A stretch of DNA of 64,000 nt, from the NCBI RefSeq assembly GCF_001427585.1, contig NZ_LMGY01000021.1, forward strand, positions 62,001 through 126,000. The letters run 5' to 3'. Positions 45,708-56,342 of this stretch are shown here, in pieces. Source of the DNA: Pseudoxanthomonas sp. Root630. Lineage in GTDB: Bacteria; Pseudomonadota; Gammaproteobacteria; Xanthomonadales; Xanthomonadaceae. Made by a program: the position numbers and the translations under genes. The stretch's first letter is position 1. Every line of letters begins with the position of its first letter. A model generated the notes under the pieces. The model did not search any database and was not told where the DNA came from. It was given only the letters and a program-made list of their open reading frames with translations.

Positions 45708-47147
45708 ATGGGCCAACTCGGCAACCGACCTGTGGATGAAGAAGCTGTCAGCCAGCAACAGCTTGCGATTTACCGCGATGCTGAAGTACAGCTGGCGCAG
45801 GTGGGCGTACCCGTGCTGCTGCCCAGCGATGATCCTCATGCCCGGCTTTACATTGCCGCCCAGGATGGCACGGGCAACAGCATGTTCAATGACAAGCCGG
45901 AGAACTGGAGCAATGTCGCGAGAATCTACAAGCAAGTTCAAAGCTTGAACGATCGAGGGATTCAGAACATCGCCGGCGGCTACGTCGAAGGCACCTTTAC
46001 CCAGGAGGGCGCCCTGCGCACGCCGCAGCGGTTGGCGGACGGTCGCTTCGGCCATTCCTTCGATGAGCGCGTCGAGACTGCTTACTTCGACTTATGCGTG
46101 CAGGCGAAAGAATGGCTGCTTCAAGACCCGCAGGCAAAAATTCACGTTGCCGGCGTCGGCTTCAGCCGTGGAGCCGAGCAGACTGCTGCGTTGGAGCGCC
46201 TGATCGAGGAGCGCGGCATTCGTGATCCTGACGGGATCAAGCCTGAACGCGACCGCGACGGCATCATCCAGAAAATTGAGTACCCGGCCCGCCCGCCCCT
46301 CGTGCCGCCCGGCAAGACCCTCCAGGTGGCGCTGCTCTTCGATCCGGTGTCCACTGGCGTGGAAGACCAGGAGCGCGCGCTGCCCAAGTCCACCCTGGCC
46401 GTCTTCGAGATCAGCGCGATGCACGAACGGCGCGACCTGTTCCCGGACAACGACCACGTCCCCTCCGGCTTCAGCGAAGATCGGCGGAACTTCAATGCGG
46501 GCATGCCAGGTTCGCACAGCGACATCGGCGGCACCTACGAACGGAACGGCCTGGGGATCCTCAACTTCAACCTTGGCGTGAGCTTCCTCAACCGGCTGAG
46601 CGACCAGCCTTTCCTGAAGGAACTGCCGGTACCCACCGATCCATCGCAATTCGTCATCCATCGCTCCGATCAGCACATGCACGGACTGTACGGCACCGAC
46701 GGCCACGACAAGGACGGCGTGCGCGACAGGGTGCAGGACCAGTCGCCCAGACCGGGCGTCCAAGGCAAGGATCCCATTGATCCGGCGCTGGACGCGCAAG
46801 TGGAGCGTCGTGCCGCCCCGGCCCCGGAACACGGCTGGACACCTCAGGATGCCGAACGACGGGTCGTTCCCGCGCCATCCACTCATAGCCAGGCGATGCC
46901 GGCGAGCTACGGAGTGGATGCCATATTCGATCGCCTGGCGCACGGCGCGATGGCCAGGGACGATGCTGCGATGAACGCCGCTGTCGCCGATTACATGCGC
47001 AGCCCGCAGGGTCATCAGTTCCAGAGCCAGGTGGCGCAGACGCGGCAGGCGATGGATGCGCGAGAACAGCAGGCGGAGCTGGAGGCGTCGATGCTCGCGC
47101 GGCAACAGGTTGAGAACGCGCGCAGCCCGCAGATGATGCGGCTTTAG
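45708..47147 (+). CDS. DUF2235-type (Tle-like) lipase-fold protein, candidate secreted effector
   Basis: 479 residues, no signal peptide. An alpha/beta-hydrolase core (about 45-310) has nucleophile elbow GFSRG (Ser153), LLFDPVSTG (Asp212) and GSHSDIGGTY (His270), the Ser-Asp-His set typical of DUF2235 proteins, which include type VI phospholipase effectors of the Tle1 class. A 165-residue tail follows: a Pro-rich linker, then a helical, Gln/Met/Ala-rich end (about 395-479, with AREQQAELEAS). The tail is reminiscent of secretion-signal tails in Xanthomonadaceae effectors but lacks a clear XVIPCD motif. GGAG lies nine bases before the ATG. No secretion genes are present in the window. Confidence 0.82.
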   Translation: MGQLGNRPVDEEAVSQQQLAIYRDAEVQLAQVGVPVLLPSDDPHARLYIAAQDGTGNSMFNDKPENWSNVARIYKQVQSLNDRGIQNIAGGYVEGTFTQEGALRTPQRLADGRFGHSFDERVETAYFDLCVQAKEWLLQDPQAKIHVAGVGFSRGAEQTAALERLIEERGIRDPDGIKPERDRDGIIQKIEYPARPPLVPPGKTLQVALLFDPVSTGVEDQERALPKSTLAVFEISAMHERRDLFPDNDHVPSGFSEDRRNFNAGMPGSHSDIGGTYERNGLGILNFNLGVSFLNRLSDQPFLKELPVPTDPSQFVIHRSDQHMHGLYGTDGHDKDGVRDRVQDQSPRPGVQGKDPIDPALDAQVERRAAPAPEHGWTPQDAERRVVPAPSTHSQAMPASYGVDAIFDRLAHGAMARDDAAMNAAVADYMRSPQGHQFQSQVAQTRQAMDAREQQAELEASMLARQQVENARSPQMMRL

Positions 47148-47165
47148 CAGAAACAGGCGGCGGAC

Positions 47166-47756
47166 ATGGAAGTAGCAGAACTCAAGGCTTTGGTCGTGCA
47201 GCTTGCGGCGATCACCGAACGCCTGGATCAACGCAGCGAAGCGGCCGTGCGCCGCACCGAGCAGACAGGCGCCGACATGGGCGCGCACGCTCAGCGGCTG
47301 GGCGCCAGCACCCAGTCTTTCACCCGCGAGGTGCTGCATGTCCTGCAGCAGCACGCCGGCGAGGTGGTCGGCCAGGGGCTCGGGGACTCGGTGGAACGGT
47401 TCAATGCGCAACTGCTGACAGGCGCCCGCACCGCGTCGCTCGCCGCGCAGGCACTCGAGCACGAACGCGCCGCCCTGGGCCGCGAACGTCGAACTTGGTT
47501 GTGGCTGGGAGGCGGCGCGGTGCTGCTAGGCTCGCTGCTCGCCGTTGGCGCGGCCTTCCATGCGCTGGCCAGCAGCCGCAAGGAAGTGGAGCGGAACCGG
47601 ATCGAGGCGGCCCTGCTGCGCGCCTACAACCAGGCCGATGTCACGCTGTGCGAGGGGCGCCTGTGCGCCAATGTCGATGATCAGGCCAGACGCCACGGCG
47701 ACCGCAAGCAGTACCGTACCGTCCGTCCGAGACAGGCGGGCGATACGCCGAACTAG
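47166..47756 (+). CDS. Membrane coiled-coil protein (labelled relaxation protein in relatives)
   Basis: 196 residues. N-terminal coiled coil (about 1-110), one membrane helix (about 113-137, LWLGGGAVLLGSLLAVGAAF), then a 55-residue basic tail with a Cys pair (TLCEGRLC). It starts 18 bp after the lipase-like gene. Similar proteins are sometimes labelled relaxation protein after plasmid Mob accessory proteins, but no relaxase is near. It could tether or deliver the neighbour; function unknown. Its stop shares the CTAG with the convergent gene's stop. Confidence 0.75.
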   Translation: MEVAELKALVVQLAAITERLDQRSEAAVRRTEQTGADMGAHAQRLGASTQSFTREVLHVLQQHAGEVVGQGLGDSVERFNAQLLTGARTASLAAQALEHERAALGRERRTWLWLGGGAVLLGSLLAVGAAFHALASSRKEVERNRIEAALLRAYNQADVTLCEGRLCANVDDQARRHGDRKQYRTVRPRQAGDTPN

Positions 47757-48271
47757 CGACAGCCCTTGCCCTCCACGTCGAGGCGGGCCGCGAACAACGT
47801 CAGCGAAGCCGCCTGCGCCGCGCCCGCCGCCTGCTGCTTCGCGTCCTGCAGGTAGATGCGCGACTGGCCCTGGCCATCGGCCGCAGGCGGGGTCGCACTG
47901 CCCGGCTTGCGCCACACGCGGACCACGGCCTGCTGCGACGGGCATGCGGCATTGGGCACGCGGATCACGTCATTGAGCTTCCAGCCGGCGGCGACCGAAG
48001 GCTTGGCCTTGTCGAAATCGACGAAGCGCGCGCGAGGCTGGCATTGCGGACTGGTGCTGACAGGCGAGTAGCGATACGGCTGCGACGCATCACCGGTGAA
48101 GGCGCCCTCCAGGCGCGCGCAGGCTTCCGGAATCTGGCGCAGGCTGTGCACGACGCCAGTCGCCTGCGCCTTCGCGGCGGGGCGCTGGATCTCCGGCGCC
48201 GGATCGGCGGCATGGGCCGCGGACGCGAGCAGGCAGGCGGCAAGCAGCGGGGCTGCGACACTGGGACGCAT
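47753..48271 (-). CDS. Secreted protein of unknown function
   Basis: 172 residues with signal peptide about 1-21 (LLASAAHA). Mature part has four Cys (in EACARLE, SPQCQP, NAACPSQ and the C-terminal GKGCR), probably two disulfides. Not recognised. The start at 48271 is preferred to one 11 codons upstream because it begins the signal. Convergent with the membrane coiled-coil gene. Confidence 0.75.
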   Translation of the reverse strand: MRPSVAAPLLAACLLASAAHAADPAPEIQRPAAKAQATGVVHSLRQIPEACARLEGAFTGDASQPYRYSPVSTSPQCQPRARFVDFDKAKPSVAAGWKLNDVIRVPNAACPSQQAVVRVWRKPGSATPPAADGQGQSRIYLQDAKQQAAGAAQAASLTLFAARLDVEGKGCR

Positions 48272-48524
48272 GGCGACTCCGGAACAGAACGGGACGTGGG
48301 CCACAAGGCTGGCACGGGGCGGCTGAACCCATCCGTCACATATGGCGGTGCGCGCGCCATCCGGTCATACTCGGACCAGCTCCAGGGAATTGTCTGAACA
48401 CGGGTTTCGTGCTGCAGGGCATCGCAGCGGTCGAGTGCGCTCAATCGTTCAACAGGCTCCACCAGGATTGGGTTGCAAGTTCATGCGCTTCGCTGGACGA
48501 CATCCATCAACCTTGGGAGGGGTC

Positions 48525-50948
<2,424 letters not shown>

Positions 50949-50970
50949 TCTGACCTTCCTGCAGCAACGG

Positions 50971-50996
50971 AAAAGGCGGCCTCGGCCGCCTTTTTC
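50971..50996 (+). terminator. Intrinsic terminator after hppA
   Basis: AAAAGGCGGCC, short loop, GGCCGCCTTTTTC: a 7-bp GC stem with T-run, 22 bp after the hppA stop. A-rich on its other side, so it can also serve the convergent lipoprotein gene. Confidence 0.9.
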
Positions 50997-51008
50997 TTCG
51001 TCCGTGCA

Positions 51009-51560
51009 TCAGGTCCCGGGCTGCAACGCCACCACCCGCACATCGACGTCCTTGCAGGCGTTGTCGCGGCAGATGCCGTTCACCCACGCCTCGCCGTTGC
51101 CGAACATCACGCCCTTGTAGTTGACCATCAGCTGCGAGTACTTCTGCTTCGTGATCGCGTCGGCGATGGCCGGCGTGACGATGCGGTCGTAGTCGCGCAC
51201 GAAGGCCTCGGCATCGGCGACCTTCAGCGGCTCGCCATCGCGCACCGTGGTGAAGGGGTAGTCCACCAGCGCGGCCACGGCCGCGGCATCGCGCGCCGCG
51301 ACCGACTGCTGCAACTGGCGGATCACCGTTTCGTAGCGGACGTGGTCGCCGAGCACGTCGTCGATGGACTGGTTCACGGCAGCAGGATCATCGACCACGG
51401 CCACGACCGGCGTTGCCGGGGCAGCGGCCGGCGCGGGCGTCGTCGCATCGGAGGACGCCGCGGGCGATGTGGCCGCGACAGGCGCGGCCGCGGGTTCCGG
51501 TGGCGACGGCGTGCACGCCGCCAGCCACAGCACCATCGGGGTGGCAATCAGCTTCTTCAT
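51009..51560 (-). CDS. Lipoprotein of unknown function
   Basis: 183 residues from the ATG at 51560 (MKKLIATPMVLWLAAC, lipobox Cys16). After the signal comes an Ala/Pro/Thr-rich linker (about 17-60), then a globular domain (about 65-183) starting ESVRY-like DVLGDHVRYETVIRQLQQ. It resembles DUF4440/NTF2-like folds in helix-strand pattern only weakly. Convergent with hppA; no partner. Confidence 0.7.
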   Translation of the reverse strand: MKKLIATPMVLWLAACTPSPPEPAAAPVAATSPAASSDATTPAPAAAPATPVVAVVDDPAAVNQSIDDVLGDHVRYETVIRQLQQSVAARDAAAVAALVDYPFTTVRDGEPLKVADAEAFVRDYDRIVTPAIADAITKQKYSQLMVNYKGVMFGNGEAWVNGICRDNACKDVDVRVVALQPGT

Positions 51561-51710
51561 CGTGCGGCTTCCTGGTTCTGTGGCGAACGTGGTGCGAAGG
51601 TCCGTCCCTGGCACGACAGCCGAGCTCCGGCGGTGCGCCCCCATGGTAGCGGTGGGCGCACGGACAAGCGTTCGGGAATCGTTAGGCCGGCGATCGTGGG
51701 CCGACATCCC

Positions 51711-52272
51711 CACCATCGTCATCCCGGCGCATGCCGGGATTCATTGGCTTTCGCCGTTGTTCTCACGGTGCTGCCCATAAGCGCAGGAGCGACATGGGTC
51801 CCAGCTTTCGCTGGGACGACGAGGCCTTCAACCCAGCGCGCCGGCAAATACCTCATACCCCACCGTCGTCATCCCGGCGCATGCCGGGATTCATTGGCTT
51901 TCGCCGTTCTTCTCATGGTGCTGCCCACAAGAGCGGGAGCGACATGGGTCCCAGCTTTCGCTGGGACGACGAGGCCTTCAACCCAGCGCGCCGGCAAATA
52001 CCTCATCCCTCACCGCCGTCATCCCGGCGCATGCCGGGATCCATTGGCTTTCGCCGTTTTCCTCACGGTGCTAGCCATAAGCGCGGGAGCGACATGGGTC
52101 CCAGCTTTCGCTGGGACGACGAGGCCTTCAACCCAACGCGCCGGCAAATACCTCATCCCTCACCGCCGTCATCCCGGCGCATGCCGGGATCCATTGGCCG
52201 TTGCAGTTGCCCTTGCGCATCTATGCAAGGGAGCGAAAAAAGATGGGTCCCGGCCTTCGCCGGAGCGACGGC
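51711..52272. repeat. 150-bp tandem repeat array, about 3.7 copies
   Basis: The palindrome ATCCCGGCGCATGCCGGGAT recurs at 51721, 51871, 52021 and 52171, exactly 150 bp apart; the whole unit is repeated with few changes and the fourth copy is shortened and diverged. A second hairpin in each unit (GTCCCAGCTTTCGCTGGGAC) follows about 75 bp later. The GTCATCCCGGCG/CCGGGAT pattern is a widespread intergenic repeat in xanthomonads. Because 150 is a multiple of three, false repeated peptides appear in several frames. The 718-bp gap holds no gene I can support. Confidence 0.9.
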
Positions 52273-52278
52273 ATGGCT

Positions 52279-53310
52279 TCAGCTCAGCACGTCGGCCAGC
52301 ACCTTGCGCCCCACCGCCGCGGCCTCGGCTTCCACTTCCGGCACGGCTTCCGCCGCCGCGCGCGCTTCGGCCTGCTGCTTCAGATACACCGGGCAGTGCT
52401 CCATCATGTAATCGACATCGAACTTCATCCGCTCGACCAGGAAATCGACGAACGCGCGCACCTTCGGCGACTGCACGTGGCCGCGCGGGAACACCGCGTT
52501 GAATTCGAACTCCGGCCCGGTCCAGCCCGCCAGCACGCGCTGCAGATGGCCCTGCTCCAGGTACGGCTTCACCATCACGTCCGCGCCGACCGTCAGGCCT
52601 TCGCCGCACAGCAATGCACCTTTGAGCGCGGCGGGGTCGTTGGCGACCAGGATGGGATTGATCGGATAGTCCTGTTCGCCGTTCGCATCGCGCAGCGTCA
52701 GTGCGAAGCCGTTGCCGCGACGGTGCTTCTGCATGGCGAGCACGCGATGGTGCTGCAGGTCGTTGGGGTGCAGCGGTTCGCCGTAGCGCGCGAGGTATTT
52801 CGGGCTGGCGTAGACCTGCGTGCGCAACGTGCTCAGGCGACGCGCGACCAGGTTGGAATCGGGCAGGTTGCCGATGCGCAGCGCCACGTCGATCTCGCCG
52901 GAGATCAGGTCGAGCGTGTCGTTGGCGAGGATCATCTCCACGCGGATCTCCGGATACTGCGCATGGAACTCGCCCAACAGCGGCGCGATCTTGTCGATGC
53001 CGATCGAATACGGCGCGGTGAAACGCAGCCAGCCGCGCGGGCCGGCGTGCAGCTGGCTCACGGCGCTCGCAGCTTCGTTGAGTTCGCGCGCGATGCGCTG
53101 GCAGTGTTCGTAGTACACGTTGCCGGCTTCGGTCAGACCGAGCTTGCGCGTGGTCCGGTGCAGCAGCTGCGCGCCCAGGCGCGTCTCCAGTTCCTGCACC
53201 TTGCGGCTGACGGTGGTCTTGGGCAGGCGCAGCGATTGGGCGGCGGCAACGAAGCTGCCCTGCTCCACCACTTTGACGAAGATCAGGGTGTCGTTGAGGT
53301 CGTGGCTCAT
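52279..53310 (-). CDS. LysR-family regulator, SmeRv-like
   Basis: 343 residues. N-terminal winged helix (about 4-64, DLNDTLIFVKVVEQGSFVAA) and periplasmic-binding-type effector domain (about 90-295). The C-terminal tail (about 315-343) is Ala/Glu-rich and longer than usual. It diverges from the U1-V-W-U2-X efflux operon; in Stenotrophomonas maltophilia a LysR regulator (SmeRv) occupies the same place and controls smeU1VWU2X. An imperfect dyad between the genes is its probable binding site. Confidence 0.9.
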   Translation of the reverse strand: MSHDLNDTLIFVKVVEQGSFVAAAQSLRLPKTTVSRKVQELETRLGAQLLHRTTRKLGLTEAGNVYYEHCQRIARELNEAASAVSQLHAGPRGWLRFTAPYSIGIDKIAPLLGEFHAQYPEIRVEMILANDTLDLISGEIDVALRIGNLPDSNLVARRLSTLRTQVYASPKYLARYGEPLHPNDLQHHRVLAMQKHRRGNGFALTLRDANGEQDYPINPILVANDPAALKGALLCGEGLTVGADVMVKPYLEQGHLQRVLAGWTGPEFEFNAVFPRGHVQSPKVRAFVDFLVERMKFDVDYMMEHCPVYLKQQAEARAAAEAVPEVEAEAAAVGRKVLADVLS

Positions 53311-53366
53311 CGGTCTGGCTCCAGGGAGGGGCGCGGGGCATTGACCCGCTGACGGGATGATTATTC

Positions 53367-53401
53367 CCCTAAATCAGGACTAATCAAGTCCTCATTGGGG
53401 G
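53367..53401. promoter_or_regulatory. Imperfect 35-bp dyad, probable LysR operator
   Basis: Inner arms AGGACT (53376-53381) and AGTCCT (53387-53392) with a 5-bp centre; the outer arms AAAT/ATTG and CCC/GGG extend the symmetry with mismatches. It lies 57 bp from the LysR start and 42 bp before the first rightward frame, the expected place for a LysR site. TTGACC at 53341 is a possible -35 but no good -10 is spaced from it. Confidence 0.6.
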
Positions 53402-53442
53402 CGTAACGTGCCACCCATCGTCACAGCACGGGTCCCCTCGCC

Positions 53443-53670
53443 ATGTTGCTCGCCCGCCTCTTCCAGACCCTGGACCATCCGGCCGCCCCTCAGGAGGCCC
53501 CGTCCTATCAAGCGTTCCGTCGCTCCAAGCACCTGATCCGGCAGGAAGTCGCCGGCCCGGTAGTGGCGCCCCGTTCGCAACGGGGTGGCGTGGTCAGTGC
53601 GGGCCGCCGTCTCGCACGGCTGGCCTCGGCAGATGGGATTATCCCCGTCGCGGGAGTATTCATCCCATGA
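53443..53670 (+). CDS. Small unknown protein at the head of the efflux operon
   Basis: 75 residues, rich in Arg/Ala/Pro, no signal or membrane helix, not recognised. First part shows strong third-position GC typical of real genes here. Its TGA overlaps the next ATG (ATGA), and that next frame overlaps U1 in the same way, which argues for a coupled chain. No strong ribosome site precedes it. It might be a leader peptide or a degenerate gene. Confidence 0.45.
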   Translation: MLLARLFQTLDHPAAPQEAPSYQAFRRSKHLIRQEVAGPVVAPRSQRGGVVSAGRRLARLASADGIIPVAGVFIP

Positions 53671-54110
53671 ATGGGACGGTCGCCCCCCGCCGTCCGACAA
53701 ACGGCAGCGCCTCCGATGAAGCCGCACCGCTGCGCCTGGGTCGTTGCCAGTCATTCGTTGCGGCCGCGCAGGATCGTGCAAGCGCGGAGCAGGATCCGGA
53801 TATCGGCGACGTGCAGCGCGCCGCCACACTGCACGGCATGCCCCGTTCCCTTCTCCGTGCCGCCCAGCGCTGGCTCGACGCCAGCGTGCGCGTGGTCGCC
53901 CGCTTCTTCCGCGCATCGGCCGCCCCGTCGTCGCCCTCCCCCGCGACGGGTCGGCCGGTCTCGCGTGCGCTCTTCGCCGGCAAGGCGATGGGGTTCCGCG
54001 AATTCACCACGCCGCGCACCTTCGCCAATGGCGAACGTTCGCGCTTGCGGGTGAAGACGACCGGCACCAGCGCGCGCGTCATGCCGCTGCGCCTGCGGAG
54101 CCCGCAATGA
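53667..54110 (+). CDS. Small basic protein coupled to the SmeU1-like gene
   Basis: 147 residues from 53667 (GGGAG ten bases before), or 90 from an internal ATG at 53838, where coding-like third-position bias becomes strong. The C-terminal half is basic (MGFREFTTPRTFANGERS, RLRVKTTGTSARVM). Not recognised. Its stop overlaps the SDR-like gene's ATG by four bases, so it is probably translated with the operon. Confidence 0.5.
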   Translation: MNGTVAPRRPTNGSASDEAAPLRLGRCQSFVAAAQDRASAEQDPDIGDVQRAATLHGMPRSLLRAAQRWLDASVRVVARFFRASAAPSSPSPATGRPVSRALFAGKAMGFREFTTPRTFANGERSRLRVKTTGTSARVMPLRLRSPQ

Positions 54111-54913
54111 GCCTCGACCGCGACAGCCTGACCCCCGGCGCGCTGGTGCTCGGTGCGGGCGGCAACGTCGGCTTCGGCGTGGTCGGTGCGCTGCTGGAAG
54201 CCGGCAGCCCGGTGCTCGCCGTCGGTCGCGAAGGCCCGCGCATGAGCGCGCTGGCCGAGCACTTCGACGACGAGCCCGGACTGGACCTGCTGCATGCGCC
54301 CTGCATCCACGACGACCGCGACGCCGCGCGCCTGGCCGAACAGGTCCGCGAACGCGGCCGTCCACTGCGCGCGGTGTTCGCGAGCATGGGCACGCCGCTG
54401 CAGAGCGGCCGCCTGCTGGACCGTCCTGCGAACTTCCTGCTCGAAAAGCTGGAAGCGGACCTGATCCCGCACCTGGCGGCCGCCCGCCATCTGCTGCCGC
54501 TGCTCGCCGAAGGCCAGCACACCGCCAATTACGTGCTGATCGGCGGTCCGTACGCCGAGCGCGGCTGGTCCGGCTACGGCCATGCCTCGGTGACCGGTGC
54601 GGCGATGCGGATGCTGGCGCAGGTGCTGCACGAAGAAGCCCAGGCGCTGGGCGTGCGCGTGCAACTGCTGTCGGTCGACAAGCCGGTGTGCACGCCCGAG
54701 AACGCCATCAACGCGTGCGCCGAATGGCCGAACGCGCTGGCGGTCGGGCGCAGCGCGGTGTCGTTGCTGACGCGCACCGACAAGCGCTCGCAATCCATCG
54801 TCACCTGGACCGCGAAGGATGCGCAGCCACCCGAGCGCACCGTGGCCTGCGATTTCGAGGACACGCTGCTGGCGGTGGCGGGCGTGCCGCGCAACGGCCG
54901 CGCGTCGGCCTGA
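54107..54913 (+). CDS. smeU1: SmeU1-like SDR-fold protein
   Basis: 268 residues. Rossmann start LVLGAGGNVGFGVV and overall SDR layout, but the catalytic YxxxK reads YGHAS (Tyr157, Ser161), so the Lys is missing and ordinary SDR chemistry is doubtful. It is first of the recognised genes in an order U1-V-W-U2-X identical to S. maltophilia smeU1VWU2X, where U1 and U2 are accessory SDR genes of unclear role. Symbol is given by synteny. Confidence 0.8.
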   Translation: MSLDRDSLTPGALVLGAGGNVGFGVVGALLEAGSPVLAVGREGPRMSALAEHFDDEPGLDLLHAPCIHDDRDAARLAEQVRERGRPLRAVFASMGTPLQSGRLLDRPANFLLEKLEADLIPHLAAARHLLPLLAEGQHTANYVLIGGPYAERGWSGYGHASVTGAAMRMLAQVLHEEAQALGVRVQLLSVDKPVCTPENAINACAEWPNALAVGRSAVSLLTRTDKRSQSIVTWTAKDAQPPERTVACDFEDTLLAVAGVPRNGRASA

Positions 54914-55043
54914 CTGTCACGCCGCAGCGTCCTGTTCCGTCCTCGCGTCATGACATGCCGATCCGCCGCTTGACCTCAAGCAAGCTTCAGGTTGCAACCT
55001 AGTCGCTCTTTCCTTCCACCTCTCCCCCACGAGACCACCACCC

Positions 55044-56252
55044 ATGAACACGAACATCTCTTTCTCCTCGGGTTCTCGACGCCTGTTGGCGCTGGGGGCT
55101 TTCAGTGCCCTCGCCCTCGCCGTGCTGGCCGGCTGCAGCGGCCAGGCCGCCGAAAACGGCGCGCCGCCCCCGCCGCAGGTCAGCGTCGCCGCCGTGCCGG
55201 TCAAGACGATCAGCCAGTGGGACGAATTCAGCGGCCGCGTCGAAGCCATCGAGCACGTCGACCTGCGTCCGCGCGTCTCCGGCTACATCGACCGCGTCAA
55301 TTACACCGAAGGCCAGGAAGTGAAGAAGGGCGATGTGCTCTTCACCATCGACGCCCGCAGCTACCGCGCCGAACTGGCGCGCGCGCAGGCCGAGTTGGCC
55401 CGCGCCCGTACCCAGGCCGAACTGGGCCGCAGCGAGGCCTCGCGCGCCAAGCGCCTGGCCGACCTGCAGGCGCTGTCCACCGAAGAGTACGAGCAGCGCC
55501 GCGCCAACGCCGACCAGGCGCAGGCGAACGTCGCCGCCGCGCAGGCCGCCGTCGAAAGCGCGCGCCTGAACCTGGATTGGACCCAGGTGCGTGCGCCGAT
55601 CGACGGCCGTGCCGGCCGTGCACTGGTCACCGCGGGCAACCTGGTCAGCGCCGGCGATGCCGCCAGCGTGCTGACCACGGTGGTCTCGCTGGACAAGGTG
55701 CACGTGCACTTCGACGCCGACGAGCGCGCGTTCCTGCGCTACGCCGAGATGGCGCGCAACGGCGAACGCCCGAGCGAGCGCGACGGCAAGGTGCCGGTGC
55801 AGGTGGCGCTGGCCGATGAAACCGACTTCCCGCACGCGGGCGTGGTCGACTTCCTCGACAACCAGGTCGACCGCAGCACGGGCACGATCCGCGCCCGCGC
55901 CCTACTCGACAACGCCGACCGCGTCTTCACCCCCGGCCTGTACGCCCGCGTGCGCCTGCTGGGCAGCGGCGAGTTCAAGGCCGCACTGGTGGACGACAAG
56001 GCCGTGTTGACCGACCAGGACCGCAAGTACGTCTACGTGGTCGACAAGGAAGGCAAGGCACAGCGCCGCGACGTGCAGATCGGCCGCATGGCCGACGGGC
56101 TGCGCATCGTCGAGAAGGGCCTGGCCGCCGGTGACCGCGTGATCGTCAGCGGCGTGCAGAAGGTGTTCTTCCCCGGCATGCCGGTGGATGCCAAGGCCGT
56201 GGCGATGGGCGCGCAGGCGCCCGCGCCGACCCAGGCCGTCGCCAAGAACTGA
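55044..56252 (+). CDS. smeV: RND efflux periplasmic adaptor (SmeV-like)
   Basis: 402 residues. Lipoprotein signal ends LAVLAGC (Cys31). Adaptor signatures: SGRVEAIEHVDLRPRVSGYI, EGQEVKKGDVLFTID, a long coiled-coil hairpin (about 95-165) and lipoyl half-motif LDWTQVRAPIDGRAGRALV. It links the inner-membrane pump to the outer-membrane channel. 130 bp separate it from U1. Confidence 0.92.
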   Translation: MNTNISFSSGSRRLLALGAFSALALAVLAGCSGQAAENGAPPPPQVSVAAVPVKTISQWDEFSGRVEAIEHVDLRPRVSGYIDRVNYTEGQEVKKGDVLFTIDARSYRAELARAQAELARARTQAELGRSEASRAKRLADLQALSTEEYEQRRANADQAQANVAAAQAAVESARLNLDWTQVRAPIDGRAGRALVTAGNLVSAGDAASVLTTVVSLDKVHVHFDADERAFLRYAEMARNGERPSERDGKVPVQVALADETDFPHAGVVDFLDNQVDRSTGTIRARALLDNADRVFTPGLYARVRLLGSGEFKAALVDDKAVLTDQDRKYVYVVDKEGKAQRRDVQIGRMADGLRIVEKGLAAGDRVIVSGVQKVFFPGMPVDAKAVAMGAQAPAPTQAVAKN

Positions 56253-56342
56253 CGCCACCCGCACCGCAATGATGGAACCCACGCCTGCCGCTCCCGCGGC
56301 AGGCGGCGGGGACGCTCTTTCTTCTTTCCAGGAAATCCACCC

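Noticed and set aside
47166-47756. Plasmid mobilisation gene
   Set aside because: The relaxation-protein label in relatives is weak; no relaxase, oriT or plasmid gene is near.
51711-52272. CRISPR array
   Set aside because: Units are 150 bp and nearly identical throughout, with no short repeat/unique spacer pattern and no cas genes.
51342-52502. Long open frames with repeated peptides (GACRDSLAFAV, MPGFIGFRR) over the tandem array
   Set aside because: The 150-bp period is divisible by three, so any open frame repeats. They run antisense into two real genes and have no ribosome site.
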